NCBI GenBank assembly: GCA_948579315.1
Contig: CAPAOL010000034.1
Coordinates: 1 to 40,169, forward strand
Direction: 5' to 3'
Length of the DNA stretch: 40,169 nucleotides
Source of the DNA: an uncultured Phocaeicola sp.
GTDB lineage: Bacteria; Bacteroidota; Bacteroidia; Bacteroidales; Bacteroidaceae
A program made the position numbers and the translations under genes. This document shows positions 8,615-18,201 of the stretch, piece by piece (the stretch's first letter is position 1; the number at the start of each line of letters is the position of its first letter). Under the pieces are notes generated by a model. That model was not told where the DNA came from. It did no database searches and saw nothing but the letters and a program-made list of their open reading frames with translations.

Positions 8615-8649
8615 TTTGAAGAACGGCAATAACTTTTGTTGTATTTTTG
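8615..8649 (+). promoter_or_regulatory. Promoter of the M16 peptidase gene
   Basis: TTTG at 8615-8618 and TATTTTTG at 8642-8649 fit the Bacteroides -33 and -7 boxes with a 23-base spacer. The expected start of transcription, near 8656, lies downstream of the possible TTG start at 8647 and so supports the ATG at 8680. Confidence 0.55.
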
Positions 8650-8679
8650 CCAACCGAAACTTATTTGAAGCAAAAAACA

Positions 8680-9900
8680 ATGTCATACAATACTTTCACC
8701 TTGCCTAACGGGCTGCGCATTATTCACGCTCCCAATCAGTCTAATGTAGCCTATTGCGGCTTTGCCGTCGATGCCGGAACCCGTGATGAAAACGAACAGG
8801 AACAGGGAATGGCCCATTTCGTGGAACACCTTATCTTTAAAGGAACACAAAAAAGACATGCATGGCACATCCTGAACCGCATGGAAAATGTAGGCGGAGA
8901 TTTAAATGCATATACGAATAAGGAAGAAACAGTGATATACAGTGCTTTTCTGGTAGAACACTTCTCACGGGCAGCAGAACTGCTGGCAGATATTGTATTT
9001 CACAGCACCTTCCCACAACATGAGATTGACAAAGAAGTGGAAGTGATTATTGATGAAATACAAAGTTATGAAGACAGTCCGTCAGAACTGATTTTTGATG
9101 ATTTCGAGGAATTGATTTTTCCCAATCATCCTTTGGGAAGGAATATTTTGGGCAAACCGGACTTATTGCGTAGTTTCAAAAGTGGACACGCCTTGAATTT
9201 TACTTCCCGTTTTTACAAAGCTACCAATATGATCTTTTTCATTCAAGGCAATATAGACTTTAAGAAAGTGATACGCACCATAGAGAAAGTGACAGCCGAC
9301 ATCCCTTTTTCCATTACCGAACGCCAACGGACAGAACCTTTTCTCTATATTCCTAAGACATTGACACTGAATAAAGAAACACATCAAGCCCATGTAATGA
9401 TAGGTAGCCGGGGATATAATGCATATAATGAAAAACGAACCGGACTTTACCTGCTGAACAATCTGCTGGGAGGACCCGGTATGAACAGCCGGCTGAACGT
9501 TTCCTTGCGCGAACGCCGGGGGCTGGTCTATAACGTAGAAGCCAATCTGACCTCATACACAGACACAGGAGTGTTCTGCATCTATTTCGGAACAGATCCG
9601 GAAGATGCAGACCGTTGCATCGGACTAGTTCATAAAGAATTGAAAAAACTGCGTGACAGCAAACTAAGTTCCTCACAACTGAGTGCAGCAAAAAAACAGA
9701 TCATCGGACAAATAGGAGTTGCCGGAGACAATTTTGAGAACAATGCATTGGATATGGGAAAAACGTTCTTGCACTATGGTAAATTTGAAGGTCCGGAAGA
9801 AGTATTCAAACGGATAGAAATGCTGACAGCAGAACATCTGTGGGATATCGCCAATGAAATGTTCGATGAAAATTATCTTTCAACCTTGATATACCTATAA
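8680..9900 (+). CDS. M16-family zinc peptidase (insulinase/processing-peptidase type)
   Basis: A 406-residue metallopeptidase. The inverted zinc motif H46-F-V-E49-H50 (HxxEH) is intact and the third ligand is E126 in EVIIDEIQSYEDSP. The C-terminal half has the usual second M16 domain with an inactive fold and an arginine/tyrosine substrate-binding stretch (RRGLVYNVEA). No signal peptide, so probably cytoplasmic unless exported another way. The ATG at 8680 is chosen over an upstream in-frame TTG at 8647 since the promoter overlaps the latter and homology starts at MSYNTFTLPNGLRIIH. It is a single-gene unit divergent from the LOG gene. Confidence 0.88.
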   Translation: MSYNTFTLPNGLRIIHAPNQSNVAYCGFAVDAGTRDENEQEQGMAHFVEHLIFKGTQKRHAWHILNRMENVGGDLNAYTNKEETVIYSAFLVEHFSRAAELLADIVFHSTFPQHEIDKEVEVIIDEIQSYEDSPSELIFDDFEELIFPNHPLGRNILGKPDLLRSFKSGHALNFTSRFYKATNMIFFIQGNIDFKKVIRTIEKVTADIPFSITERQRTEPFLYIPKTLTLNKETHQAHVMIGSRGYNAYNEKRTGLYLLNNLLGGPGMNSRLNVSLRERRGLVYNVEANLTSYTDTGVFCIYFGTDPEDADRCIGLVHKELKKLRDSKLSSSQLSAAKKQIIGQIGVAGDNFENNALDMGKTFLHYGKFEGPEEVFKRIEMLTAEHLWDIANEMFDENYLSTLIYL

Positions 9901-9959
9901 AAACAGGAAATCACCCTAAATTTCAAACATTACATTTCTCACAAATAAAAATCTAATTG

Positions 9960-9967
9960 TATTTTTG
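9960..9967 (+). promoter_or_regulatory. Putative -7 box of the GH95 gene
   Basis: TATTTTTG matches TAnnTTTG about 32 bases before the ATG at 9999. No exact TTTG lies at -33 (TTTC occurs at 9935-9938), so the promoter may need an activator. Confidence 0.45.
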
Positions 9968-9998
9968 TAGAAATACCTTTAACTAATATCATTAATTT

Positions 9999-12455
9999 AT
10001 GAAGAAACTTCAACTATGCATTTTAGGAAGCTTATTCGCAGCTTCCTTACAAGCACAGAGTACAGATTACACCAAAGGATTGAGCATCTGGTTTGATACC
10101 CCTAATAATTTGGACGGACGCGCTTCCTGGTATTCTCCTGCAACAGACAAAGCATGGGAAAACAACTCACTCCCCATAGGAAACGGCAGTTTGGGAGGCA
10201 ATGTTATGGGATCTATAGCGGCAGAACGAATCACTTTAAACGAAAAGACACTATGGCGCGGAGGACCGAACACAGAAAAGGGAGCAGCTTATTATTGGAA
10301 CGTAAATAAAGAGTCGGCACACCTGTTACCCGAAATCCGCCAAGCATTTACAGACGGTAACCAGAAAAAAGCAGAAGAACTTACCTGCAAAAATTTCAAC
10401 GGACTGGCCGATTATGAGCCAAGCCGTGAAACACCTTTTCGCTTCGGCTCCTTTACTACATTGGGAGAAGCTTACATCGAAACCGGTTTAAGTGAAATCG
10501 GTATGACCGATTATAAACGCATCCTGTCTCTTGACTCGGCCATGGCAATAGTCAGTTTTCGCAAAGATGAAGTGAACTACGAGCGTAAATACTTCGTTTC
10601 CTACCCCGACAGCGTGATGGTACTGAAGTTCACAGCCGACCGTCCCGGCATGCAAAACCTGATATTCAGCTATGGCAGCAACCCTGAAGCCATAGGTGAT
10701 ATCAAAACAGACGGTCCCAATCGTTTGCTCTATACCGGTCGCCTCAAAAACAACCAAATGAAATTTGCTCTCCGCATACAAGCCATAAACAAAGGAGGAA
10801 GCCTGAACACGACTGATGGCAAATTCATTGTCCGCAATGCGGATGAAGTCATTTTTCTGCTGACCGCAGATACCGATTATAAACTCAACTTCAATCCAGA
10901 CTTCAAAGACCCCAAGACGTATGTCGGTCCTGATCCGGACCAAACAACCCTGGCCATGCTAGACGCTGCCGCTGCCAAAAATTACAACGAATTATGCGAG
11001 CGACACAAAACGGACTATACCCAACTGTTTGGCAGAGTCAAACTACAACTGAACCCTCATGCTCCTATGACCTTGCAATATCCTGCCGTTACAGATCTTC
11101 CCACCCATCAACGTCTGGCACGCTATCGCAAAGGAAATCCGGACTACCGGCTGGAAGAAATCTATTATCAGTTCGGACGATACTTATTAATTGCCAGTTC
11201 ACGCCCCGGCAATCTCCCGGCCAACCTGCAAGGAATGTGGGCCAACGGGGTAGATGGCCCATGGCATGTAGATTACCATAATAATATCAATATCCAGATG
11301 AACTACTGGCCTGCTTGCTCCACCAATCTGAACAAATGTGTATGGCCTTTGATAGACTTCATCCGTACCTTGGTAAAGCCGGGAGAAAAAACAGCCCAAG
11401 CCTATTTCGGCGCACGCGGATGGACAGCCTCCATATCCGGAAACATTTTCGGATTTACCTCCCCTTTGACCGATGAAAATATGTCCTGGAACTTTAACCC
11501 GATGGCAGGTCCCTGGCTGGCAACTCACATTTGGGAATACTATGATTACACCCGAGACAAAAAATTCCTGAAAGAAGTAGGCTATGATCTTATCAAGAGC
11601 AGTGCCAACTTTGCTGTAGACTATTTATGGCATAAACCGGACGGGACCTACACTGCTGCTCCTTCCACTTCTCCCGAGCATGGACCTGTAGACCAAGGAG
11701 CTACTTTTGTACATGCTGTAGTCCGCGAAATATTGCTCAACGCCATTGATGCCAGCAAAGCACTGGGTGTCGATTCCAAAGACCGTAAACAATGGCAATA
11801 TGTACTGAAACATCTTGTACCCTATCAAATAGGACGTTATGGTCAGTTAATGGAATGGTCAACAGACATAGACGATCCCAAAGACGAGCATCGTCACGTC
11901 AACCATTTATTCGGACTGCATCCGGGCCACACCCTTTCACCAATTACTACTCCCGAATTAACCAATGCCGCCAAAGTTGTTTTAGAACACCGCGGTGACG
12001 GAGCTACCGGCTGGAGCATGGGATGGAAACTGAATCAATGGGCACGTCTGCAAGACGGCAACCACGCCTACAAACTATTTGGCAACTTACTAAAAAATGG
12101 GACTTTGGACAACTTATGGGATACCCATCCGCCTTTCCAGATTGACGGTAACTTTGGCGGAACTGCCGGTATCACAGAAATGTTGTTGCAAAGTCACATG
12201 GGATTCATCCAATTACTCCCAGCCTTGCCAGACGCATGGAAAGAAGGTTCTGTCAAAGGGCTTTGTGCCAAAGGTAACTTTGAAATTGACATTATCTGGC
12301 AGGATGGGAAATTAAAAGAAGCCGTCATTCTGTCCAAAGCCGGTGAGCCCTGCAATCTGAGATATGGTAACCTGACTTTTACCTTTAAGACAACTAAAGG
12401 AAAGACATATAAAGTAATGGTTGAGAATGAAAAACTGAAAAAAATCCCCTTATAA
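9999..12455 (+). CDS. Glycoside hydrolase family 95, probable alpha-L-fucosidase
   Basis: An 818-residue secreted GH95 enzyme with a cleavable signal peptide (about 1-20, ending LQAQS). The N-terminal beta-sandwich carries the family stretch LPIGNGSLGG and NEKTLWRGGP; the catalytic (alpha/alpha)6 barrel follows. By comparison with the GH95 fucosidase AfcA of Bifidobacterium, the acid is E560 (STSPEHGP), the base D716 (FQIDGNFGG), helped by N429 and N431. H427 (YHNNIN) occupies the position that is His in fucosidases and Thr in known alpha-L-galactosidases, favouring release of alpha-1,2-linked L-fucose. It is divergent from the susCD operon and directly upstream of the hybrid regulator, so it is taken as part of that utilisation locus. 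Confidence 0.9.
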   Translation: MKKLQLCILGSLFAASLQAQSTDYTKGLSIWFDTPNNLDGRASWYSPATDKAWENNSLPIGNGSLGGNVMGSIAAERITLNEKTLWRGGPNTEKGAAYYWNVNKESAHLLPEIRQAFTDGNQKKAEELTCKNFNGLADYEPSRETPFRFGSFTTLGEAYIETGLSEIGMTDYKRILSLDSAMAIVSFRKDEVNYERKYFVSYPDSVMVLKFTADRPGMQNLIFSYGSNPEAIGDIKTDGPNRLLYTGRLKNNQMKFALRIQAINKGGSLNTTDGKFIVRNADEVIFLLTADTDYKLNFNPDFKDPKTYVGPDPDQTTLAMLDAAAAKNYNELCERHKTDYTQLFGRVKLQLNPHAPMTLQYPAVTDLPTHQRLARYRKGNPDYRLEEIYYQFGRYLLIASSRPGNLPANLQGMWANGVDGPWHVDYHNNINIQMNYWPACSTNLNKCVWPLIDFIRTLVKPGEKTAQAYFGARGWTASISGNIFGFTSPLTDENMSWNFNPMAGPWLATHIWEYYDYTRDKKFLKEVGYDLIKSSANFAVDYLWHKPDGTYTAAPSTSPEHGPVDQGATFVHAVVREILLNAIDASKALGVDSKDRKQWQYVLKHLVPYQIGRYGQLMEWSTDIDDPKDEHRHVNHLFGLHPGHTLSPITTPELTNAAKVVLEHRGDGATGWSMGWKLNQWARLQDGNHAYKLFGNLLKNGTLDNLWDTHPPFQIDGNFGGTAGITEMLLQSHMGFIQLLPALPDAWKEGSVKGLCAKGNFEIDIIWQDGKLKEAVILSKAGEPCNLRYGNLTFTFKTTKGKTYKVMVENEKLKKIPL

Positions 12456-12500
12456 GAACAAAAAACAGTCAGACAAATCCCCCCTCATTTTTCAATCTAT

Positions 12501-12551
12501 TTTGTCATTCTGAACACTATGTTATCTTTTACATCTGTTCAGAATGACAAA
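12501..12551. terminator. Perfect 16-bp inverted repeat after GH95
   Basis: Arms TTTGTCATTCTGAACA (12501-12516) and its exact complement (12536-12551) surround a 19-base loop. Placed 45 bases after the GH95 stop and before the regulator's promoter, it probably terminates GH95 transcription. It lacks a clean run of T after the stem, so it could instead be a copy of a dispersed palindromic repeat. Confidence 0.6.
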
Positions 12552-12598
12552 TTATATATAATATCACAGCCATTCGGTTATCAATATCCTCTTTTCGC

Positions 12599-12629
12599 TT
12601 TGAATTTCAAAACCTATTTCTTATATTTG
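12599..12629 (+). promoter_or_regulatory. Promoter of the hybrid two-component regulator
   Basis: TTTG at 12599-12602 and TATATTTG at 12622-12629 with a 19-base spacer: an exact fit to the Bacteroides -33/-7 pattern. The start of transcription should be near 12636, about 25 bases before the ATG at 12661. Confidence 0.65.
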
Positions 12630-12660
12630 TACAAATATTTGTTTTTAAGACCTTATCTGA

Positions 12661-15600
12661 ATGAGAAAAACCGTCTATGTAATCCTGGTTCTATGTTGTT
12701 TTATCATAAAAGCTTATTCCATCAACCGTCCTTATTATCATTTTAAACAACTTTCTATTAAAGAAGGGCTTCCAACCTCTATTATATCCCTATACGATGA
12801 CAAAAACGGTTCATTATGGGTCGGAACCACTCAGGGAATATATCGTTTCAATGGAGAAAAAATCAAGAAATATAATCTACCGGACTTATTACGTAAAAAC
12901 AGCCATTACATCAACGATATTTTCGGAGATAATGAAGAGCGGATATGGGCGGTCACCTCACAAGGAATCAGTTATTATGAATATGAGAAAGATTCCCTGC
13001 AAATTTTTCTGCGACATAATCAGCCGGTAAAAGCTTCCATTATAACAACTGAAGGAAGCAAGCTGCTGATACCTGTAACCGACACATTGCTTGTATATGA
13101 AAAAGAATTAAAACATTCCAAAGCAATCCCTTTAAAAACAACAGGAATCCATATTATCAAGATGGAGCCTTTCAACTCCACTCATTACCTGATAATAAAC
13201 AATGCATGGGAAATAAAGCTATTAAATAAACATACAGGAGAAATAACTGATTCTCCATTCGGTGAATCATCCAATGCATACGATCTATATAAGGATTCCT
13301 CCGGACGTTACTGGGTTTCCTTCTACGGGCAAGGAGTAAAATGTTATAATCAGGATGGACAACTGCTGACCTCCTATAATACCCGTAATTCAAACTTGAG
13401 CAACGATATCGTTCTTGATATAACAGAATGGGATAAAGCCATTTGGCTGGCAACAGATGGCGGCGGAGTGAATATAATCTATCCGGACACTCATGATATT
13501 CAAATCTTATCAAACAAAGAAAACCGGCAATTCCCTGCCAATTCAGTCACATGCCTATGCCACAGCAACAACCACATGTGGATAGGTATGGTGCGGGAAG
13601 GCGTACTAGGAGCAGAAAAAGGTTTTATCACTACCTATACCAAAGCTGCACAAAACCCAGCCTCAGGCTTGTCCGACAAATGCCCCTTATGCCTATGGGA
13701 AGATAAAGACGGACGGATCTGGATTGGTACGGACGGAGGCGGTATCAACTGCTTTGACCCGCAAACGGAACGTTTTACCCACTATCCGCAAACATTGGGA
13801 GAAAAAATAGTATCCATTTGCCCTTTATCCGAAACCGAACTGCTAGCATCCAGTTTTTCAAAAGGAATCTTCCGCTTCAATAAAAAGACAGGAAACTACC
13901 AGCGCTTCTCTCTTCCGGACAAAGATGCAGAAGCAAAGCTGGCAAGCTCCAGTGCACCCACCAATATACGAGTTAATGATCGGAACGAAATAGAACTATA
14001 CGGTAATGCTTTTTACCGATATATTCCCGGAAGCCAACAACTTATTCCCATCCACTTCAAGAACAAACAATTACAATATTCCTGGATCTATATTGGAAAA
14101 TACCGTACTTATCCATTTTTTCATGACCGAAACAATGTATTCCAATACAACAAAGAGAAAAACGAATACGAAACCATAGCTTATGAGAAAAATAACCAGA
14201 TATTAGCTGCAAGCATTGATTCTTTAGGGACTCTATGGATAGCCGAACCTAATGGAGTCACCAGAATTCACCTGCCCTCAAACCGTAAAGAGCCATTAAA
14301 GCTACCCGATGGAAATGACGTAATCACTTCTTTAGTCATTGACCATGAAGGCATCGTATGGATGGGGTCATTGGGAATCATATACGCTTATAATCCACAT
14401 AAAAATCATTTTGTCATCTACAATGAGATGGACGGCATATTACCTAACGACTTTTTAGCCAAACCTGCATTGGTGGCAAGTGACGGCAACATATACATGG
14501 GTGGCTCCGAGGGATTGGTACGAATCAACAAAGCTTTAAAACCAGCTTCGGCTCCACCTCCCATCACACTTAAGTTGCAAGAAATAGCATTGAACGGCAC
14601 AACAGTTCACTTCATCCCCCGATCAACTATGGAAATTCCTTATAATTTCTCCTCCCTAAAAATACATACACAACTGGAAGGGGGAAATGTATTTCACAAG
14701 CGCATCTACCGGTTCCGTATAAAAGGGCTGAACACAGAATACACAGAAACATCCCGTCCCCATCTTGTTTTACATACCATTTCTCCGGGCGACTATAAAA
14801 TAACGGTTCAATGTACACAGAACGATGGTAGCTGGAGTCCTGAATTCACTTTGCTGAAATTCACTGTCCTTCCTCCGTGGTGGCAACAATCCTGGTTCAT
14901 CCTATTATGTGCGGCCATCATCATTCTTTTCATTATCTATATCATAAAAGCTCACGACCGTCAACTGAAACGGAAATACAAGGAACAGGAACGTACCATC
15001 TACAAGGAAAAAGTGAAAGCTTTGATCAATATCAACCATGAACTGCGTACCCCTTTAACCTTAATTTATACACCGTTGAAACAACTTACAAACAGCAAAC
15101 AAATCCCCTATGAACTCCGTGGCAAACTATATGGTGCGTTCAAGCAAGCACGACAAATGAAAAACATCATTGACATGATTCTGAATATGCGCAAGATGGA
15201 AGTAGAGAAAAATATCCTGCGCATGTCTTCCACGCCCTTCAACGAATGGTTGCAAAGTATCCTAAATGATTTCAAGGATGAACTTTCGTTACGTAATATC
15301 TCATTGGCATTTACTCCTGACACTACCATAGAAACTATGTATTTTGACCGCAGTCAATGTGAAATCGTCGTTAACAACCTATTGACAAATGCCTATAAAT
15401 TCAGCGAAGAAAATTCTACTGTCACTGTTTCCACTTACCTCGAAGGTAATGGAAGCCGTGTACGGGTAACTATAAAAGATGAGGGAATAGGTCTTCAAGA
15501 AGAAGATATAGCCAATTTATTCACTCGCTTCTATCAGGGTAAACATAGCTTTCAAGGTAACGGAATCGGCTTGTCATACGCCAAGCAACTGGTAGAAATG

Positions 15601-16548
15601 CACGGAGGCATCATCGGAGCCCAAAATAATGAAACCAAAGGAGCGACTTTCTTTTTCACATTACCGTATAGACAGGAAGCCGCCGACATTCAATCTACAC
15701 CTCAAACCTATTTGAATGATGCATTGCATCTATCAGCCGACATCGATTACAAACAACCTCAACAAGACAGCATAGAGAAATTTCATTCTATTCTAATAGT
15801 GGAAGATGATCGCGACTTATGTAATTACCTGATTTGCAACCTACAAGTTCTGTTTGAAGAAGTGTATGAAGCTCATGATGGCATGGAAGCTCTTCCTATC
15901 CTTACGTCACAACGCCCCCAAATTGTATTAAGTGATGTCAAAATGCCCCGCATGAACGGATTTGAACTATGCCGCTATATCAAACAAAAACCAGACTTAA
16001 ACTATATGCCTGTGATACTGCTTACTTCCTGTGTCGATGACGCCAGTATAGAAGAAGGATACAAAACAGGAGCAGAAGCCTATATAACCAAACCGTTTGA
16101 CATGGATTTACTTTCTATCCAGATACAGAATATCATGCATAATCACAACATCGTGAAAAAGCACTATGCCACCATAGATATCCCTATACCCAAACAAGAA
16201 AATCTGAATCACATCAATGAGCAGCTGATGCTTCAATTCAGCCGCATTGTCAATGAAAATATCAGCAATGTGGATATGGATGTCAATTTCATAGCAAAGC
16301 AAATGGGAATGAGCCGTGCGTCACTCTACAACAAGACTAAAGGAATGATGGATATAGGCATCAGTGAATACATCATAAAATGCCGTTTGGAATATGCCCG
16401 TAAATTACTAGATGCCACCACACTGTCCATAAGCGAAGTAGCAGAACAGTCAGGATTCAAGCATTCACGCAATTTCAGCACTGTATTCAAAAATGCAATG
16501 GGAATGAGTCCGTCCGATTATAGAAAAAAAGATTCCCGACCTTCTTGA
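12661..16548 (+). CDS. Hybrid two-component system regulator (HTCS)
   Basis: A 1295-residue one-protein two-component system, the standard PUL regulator of Bacteroides. Order: signal peptide or N-terminal membrane segment (1-20); a periplasmic sensor of two-bladed-propeller Reg_prop repeats (SLWVGTTQGIYRF, RIWIGTDGGGINCF, IVWMGSLG) followed by a Y_Y_Y domain; transmembrane helix about 746-764; histidine kinase with phospho-acceptor H793 (NHELRTPLT); HATPase domain (NNLLTNAYKFSE, GIGLSYAKQLVEMHGG); receiver domain with phospho-acceptor D1092 (VLSDVKMPRMNG); and a C-terminal AraC-type HTH (about 1190-1290). It should sense a specific glycan fragment in the periplasm and activate the neighbouring GH95 and susCD-sulfatase genes. 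All catalytic residues look intact. Confidence 0.94.
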   Translation: MRKTVYVILVLCCFIIKAYSINRPYYHFKQLSIKEGLPTSIISLYDDKNGSLWVGTTQGIYRFNGEKIKKYNLPDLLRKNSHYINDIFGDNEERIWAVTSQGISYYEYEKDSLQIFLRHNQPVKASIITTEGSKLLIPVTDTLLVYEKELKHSKAIPLKTTGIHIIKMEPFNSTHYLIINNAWEIKLLNKHTGEITDSPFGESSNAYDLYKDSSGRYWVSFYGQGVKCYNQDGQLLTSYNTRNSNLSNDIVLDITEWDKAIWLATDGGGVNIIYPDTHDIQILSNKENRQFPANSVTCLCHSNNHMWIGMVREGVLGAEKGFITTYTKAAQNPASGLSDKCPLCLWEDKDGRIWIGTDGGGINCFDPQTERFTHYPQTLGEKIVSICPLSETELLASSFSKGIFRFNKKTGNYQRFSLPDKDAEAKLASSSAPTNIRVNDRNEIELYGNAFYRYIPGSQQLIPIHFKNKQLQYSWIYIGKYRTYPFFHDRNNVFQYNKEKNEYETIAYEKNNQILAASIDSLGTLWIAEPNGVTRIHLPSNRKEPLKLPDGNDVITSLVIDHEGIVWMGSLGIIYAYNPHKNHFVIYNEMDGILPNDFLAKPALVASDGNIYMGGSEGLVRINKALKPASAPPPITLKLQEIALNGTTVHFIPRSTMEIPYNFSSLKIHTQLEGGNVFHKRIYRFRIKGLNTEYTETSRPHLVLHTISPGDYKITVQCTQNDGSWSPEFTLLKFTVLPPWWQQSWFILLCAAIIILFIIYIIKAHDRQLKRKYKEQERTIYKEKVKALININHELRTPLTLIYTPLKQLTNSKQIPYELRGKLYGAFKQARQMKNIIDMILNMRKMEVEKNILRMSSTPFNEWLQSILNDFKDELSLRNISLAFTPDTTIETMYFDRSQCEIVVNNLLTNAYKFSEENSTVTVSTYLEGNGSRVRVTIKDEGIGLQEEDIANLFTRFYQGKHSFQGNGIGLSYAKQLVEMHGGIIGAQNNETKGATFFFTLPYRQEAADIQSTPQTYLNDALHLSADIDYKQPQQDSIEKFHSILIVEDDRDLCNYLICNLQVLFEEVYEAHDGMEALPILTSQRPQIVLSDVKMPRMNGFELCRYIKQKPDLNYMPVILLTSCVDDASIEEGYKTGAEAYITKPFDMDLLSIQIQNIMHNHNIVKKHYATIDIPIPKQENLNHINEQLMLQFSRIVNENISNVDMDVNFIAKQMGMSRASLYNKTKGMMDIGISEYIIKCRLEYARKLLDATTLSISEVAEQSGFKHSRNFSTVFKNAMGMSPSDYRKKDSRPS

Positions 16549-16567
16549 AAACAGAAAGACCGGGAAT
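16532..16567. terminator. Bidirectional terminator between the HTCS and sulfatase genes
   Basis: Arms ATTCCCG (16532-16538) and CGGGAAT (16561-16567), extended by TTCT/AGAA pairing, form a hairpin whose loop contains the HTCS stop codon. An A-run before it and convergent genes on both sides fit termination in both directions. Confidence 0.5.
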
Positions 16568-16604
16568 ACTTCATGCTATGTTAAATTTAGGTCAGATTAG
16601 GTTG

Positions 16605-18179
16605 TCAATCCTTGTAAATGTTACGAATAGGGTCATCATACTGAACTTGGAGACGTAATAATTCCGTCTTCAATTCTTTAACCAACTCTTCCGTTCCAGG
16701 TTGTCCGTAGATATTATGCATCTCCATAGGATCTTCCTGTAAATCATATAGTTCCCAACAGTCTATGTCATTATAAAAATGCATCAATTTATAACGTTCT
16801 GTACGTACACCATAATGGCGGCGGACAGCATGTTCAGCCGGGTATTCATAAAAATGATAATACAATGATTTACGCCAGTCAGGCACTTTCTCCCCCTTCA
16901 GCAAAGGCAAGAAAGAAACTCCATGCATATCTGCCGGTACCTCCACCCCTGCAAGGTCCAATATAGTAGGACCATAATCAATATTTTGCACCATCTCATC
17001 AACATCACCTTTCTTTCCTCCCGGCAAACGGACCAGCAAGGGGGTACGGAAAGACTCTTCGTACATAAAACGCTTGTCAAACCAACCATGTTCTCCCATA
17101 TAGAATCCCTGGTCGGAAGTATAGACAATCATCGTATTTTCCATCAATCCGTTCTCTTCCAAATACTTCAAAACACGCCCCACATTACGGTCTATGGAAT
17201 GGATAACCCGCATATAATCATGCATATATTGCTGATATTTCCACTCAGCCAAAGCCTTACCCGTTAACTTATCCTGTTTGAATTTGGCAATGATAGGATC
17301 ATAATGCTTGTCCCAAACAGCCTTCTGTTCCGGATTCAGAGCATTATACATATTTCTGCCCGCTTCTTCCAGTCCCGTTGTGGTATGGATCTCATTCTCC
17401 TTGTCCGCCATCTTCAGGTCATACACCAAATCCATATCCTTTATAATGCTCATTTCCTGCTTGGATGCAGGAATTCTGCCTTCATATTTATCATAGAAGT
17501 TTTCGGGCATCGGATAAGTTACATCATCATACAAGTCAAGGTCACAAAGATCAGGCATCCAGGTACGATGAGGCGCCTTATGATGAATAAAAAGACAGAA
17601 TGGTTTACTCTTGTCCCGGATGCTGTCCATCCAATTTATTGCCAAATCTGTCACAATATTGGTAGCATAGCCTTCCCGTTGTACCCGTTCGCCATTTTTA
17701 ATAAATTTCGGATTATAATAATCCCCTTGTCCTATCAGGATGTCCCAATAATTAAATCCGGTAGGTTCAGATACCAGATGCCATTTACCGATCATAGCAG
17801 TCTGATAGCCATTAGCCTGAAGCAGTTTCGGGAAAGTCTGCTGGTTACCGTCAAATGTGGTGGTATTATCCGTAAATCCATTGGCATGACTATGTTTACC
17901 GGTCAGCATGCAGGCACGGCTGGGACCACTCAGAGAGTTTGCTACAAAGCTGTTTGTGAAACGGACACCCTCATTGGCTATCCGGTCAATATTGGGTGTC
18001 TGCATATAACGTTGGTCATAGGCACTGATCGTCTGATAAGAATGGTCGTCACACATGATATAGACCACATTCATCGGCTTTTTTACCTCTTCAGATTTCT
18101 TTTCTTTGCAGGAAGACAGCGATGACAACACCGCTGCCCCCGTCAAAGAATATAATAACACAGGTGTTACTCTATTCAT
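16605..18179 (-). CDS. S1-family sulfatase lipoprotein, N-acetylglucosamine-6-sulfatase-like
   Basis: A 524-residue type I sulfatase. The formylglycine signature is the serine form S84-G-P-S-R88, which needs anaerobic maturation by anSME; the metal-binding aspartates are D44 and D45 (IMCDDH). The pattern NSLSGPSRACMLTGKHSHAN and the long insertion with MQTPNIDRIANEGV resemble Bacteroides sulfatases that remove 6-O-sulfate from GlcNAc, so that substrate is likely but inferred. The start at 18179 gives a proper lipoprotein signal (AVLSSLSSC, Cys24); the open frame extends to 18233 but overlaps susD. It lies 22 bases after susD, as the third gene of the susC operon. Confidence 0.88.
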   Translation of the reverse strand: MNRVTPVLLYSLTGAAVLSSLSSCKEKKSEEVKKPMNVVYIMCDDHSYQTISAYDQRYMQTPNIDRIANEGVRFTNSFVANSLSGPSRACMLTGKHSHANGFTDNTTTFDGNQQTFPKLLQANGYQTAMIGKWHLVSEPTGFNYWDILIGQGDYYNPKFIKNGERVQREGYATNIVTDLAINWMDSIRDKSKPFCLFIHHKAPHRTWMPDLCDLDLYDDVTYPMPENFYDKYEGRIPASKQEMSIIKDMDLVYDLKMADKENEIHTTTGLEEAGRNMYNALNPEQKAVWDKHYDPIIAKFKQDKLTGKALAEWKYQQYMHDYMRVIHSIDRNVGRVLKYLEENGLMENTMIVYTSDQGFYMGEHGWFDKRFMYEESFRTPLLVRLPGGKKGDVDEMVQNIDYGPTILDLAGVEVPADMHGVSFLPLLKGEKVPDWRKSLYYHFYEYPAEHAVRRHYGVRTERYKLMHFYNDIDCWELYDLQEDPMEMHNIYGQPGTEELVKELKTELLRLQVQYDDPIRNIYKD

Positions 18180-18201
18180 ATCTTTTTTATTAACATAATT
18201 C

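Noticed and set aside
8647..8679. TTG start for the M16 peptidase
   Set aside because: The TTG lies inside the predicted -7 box at 8642-8649 and could not be in the transcript; the ATG at 8680 fits.
8579..8686. Longer N-terminus for the LOG-family protein
   Set aside because: It overlaps the promoter and start of the divergent M16 gene and does not match the family, which begins at MMDKIAIFCSAS.
10488..10943. 151-codon open frame on the minus strand
   Set aside because: Antisense shadow within the GH95 gene with no supporting feature.
17304..18125. Long open frame (273 codons) on the plus strand
   Set aside because: It is antisense to the sulfatase gene, whose motifs are clear; the translation is rich in His, Ile and Phe with no recognisable domain.
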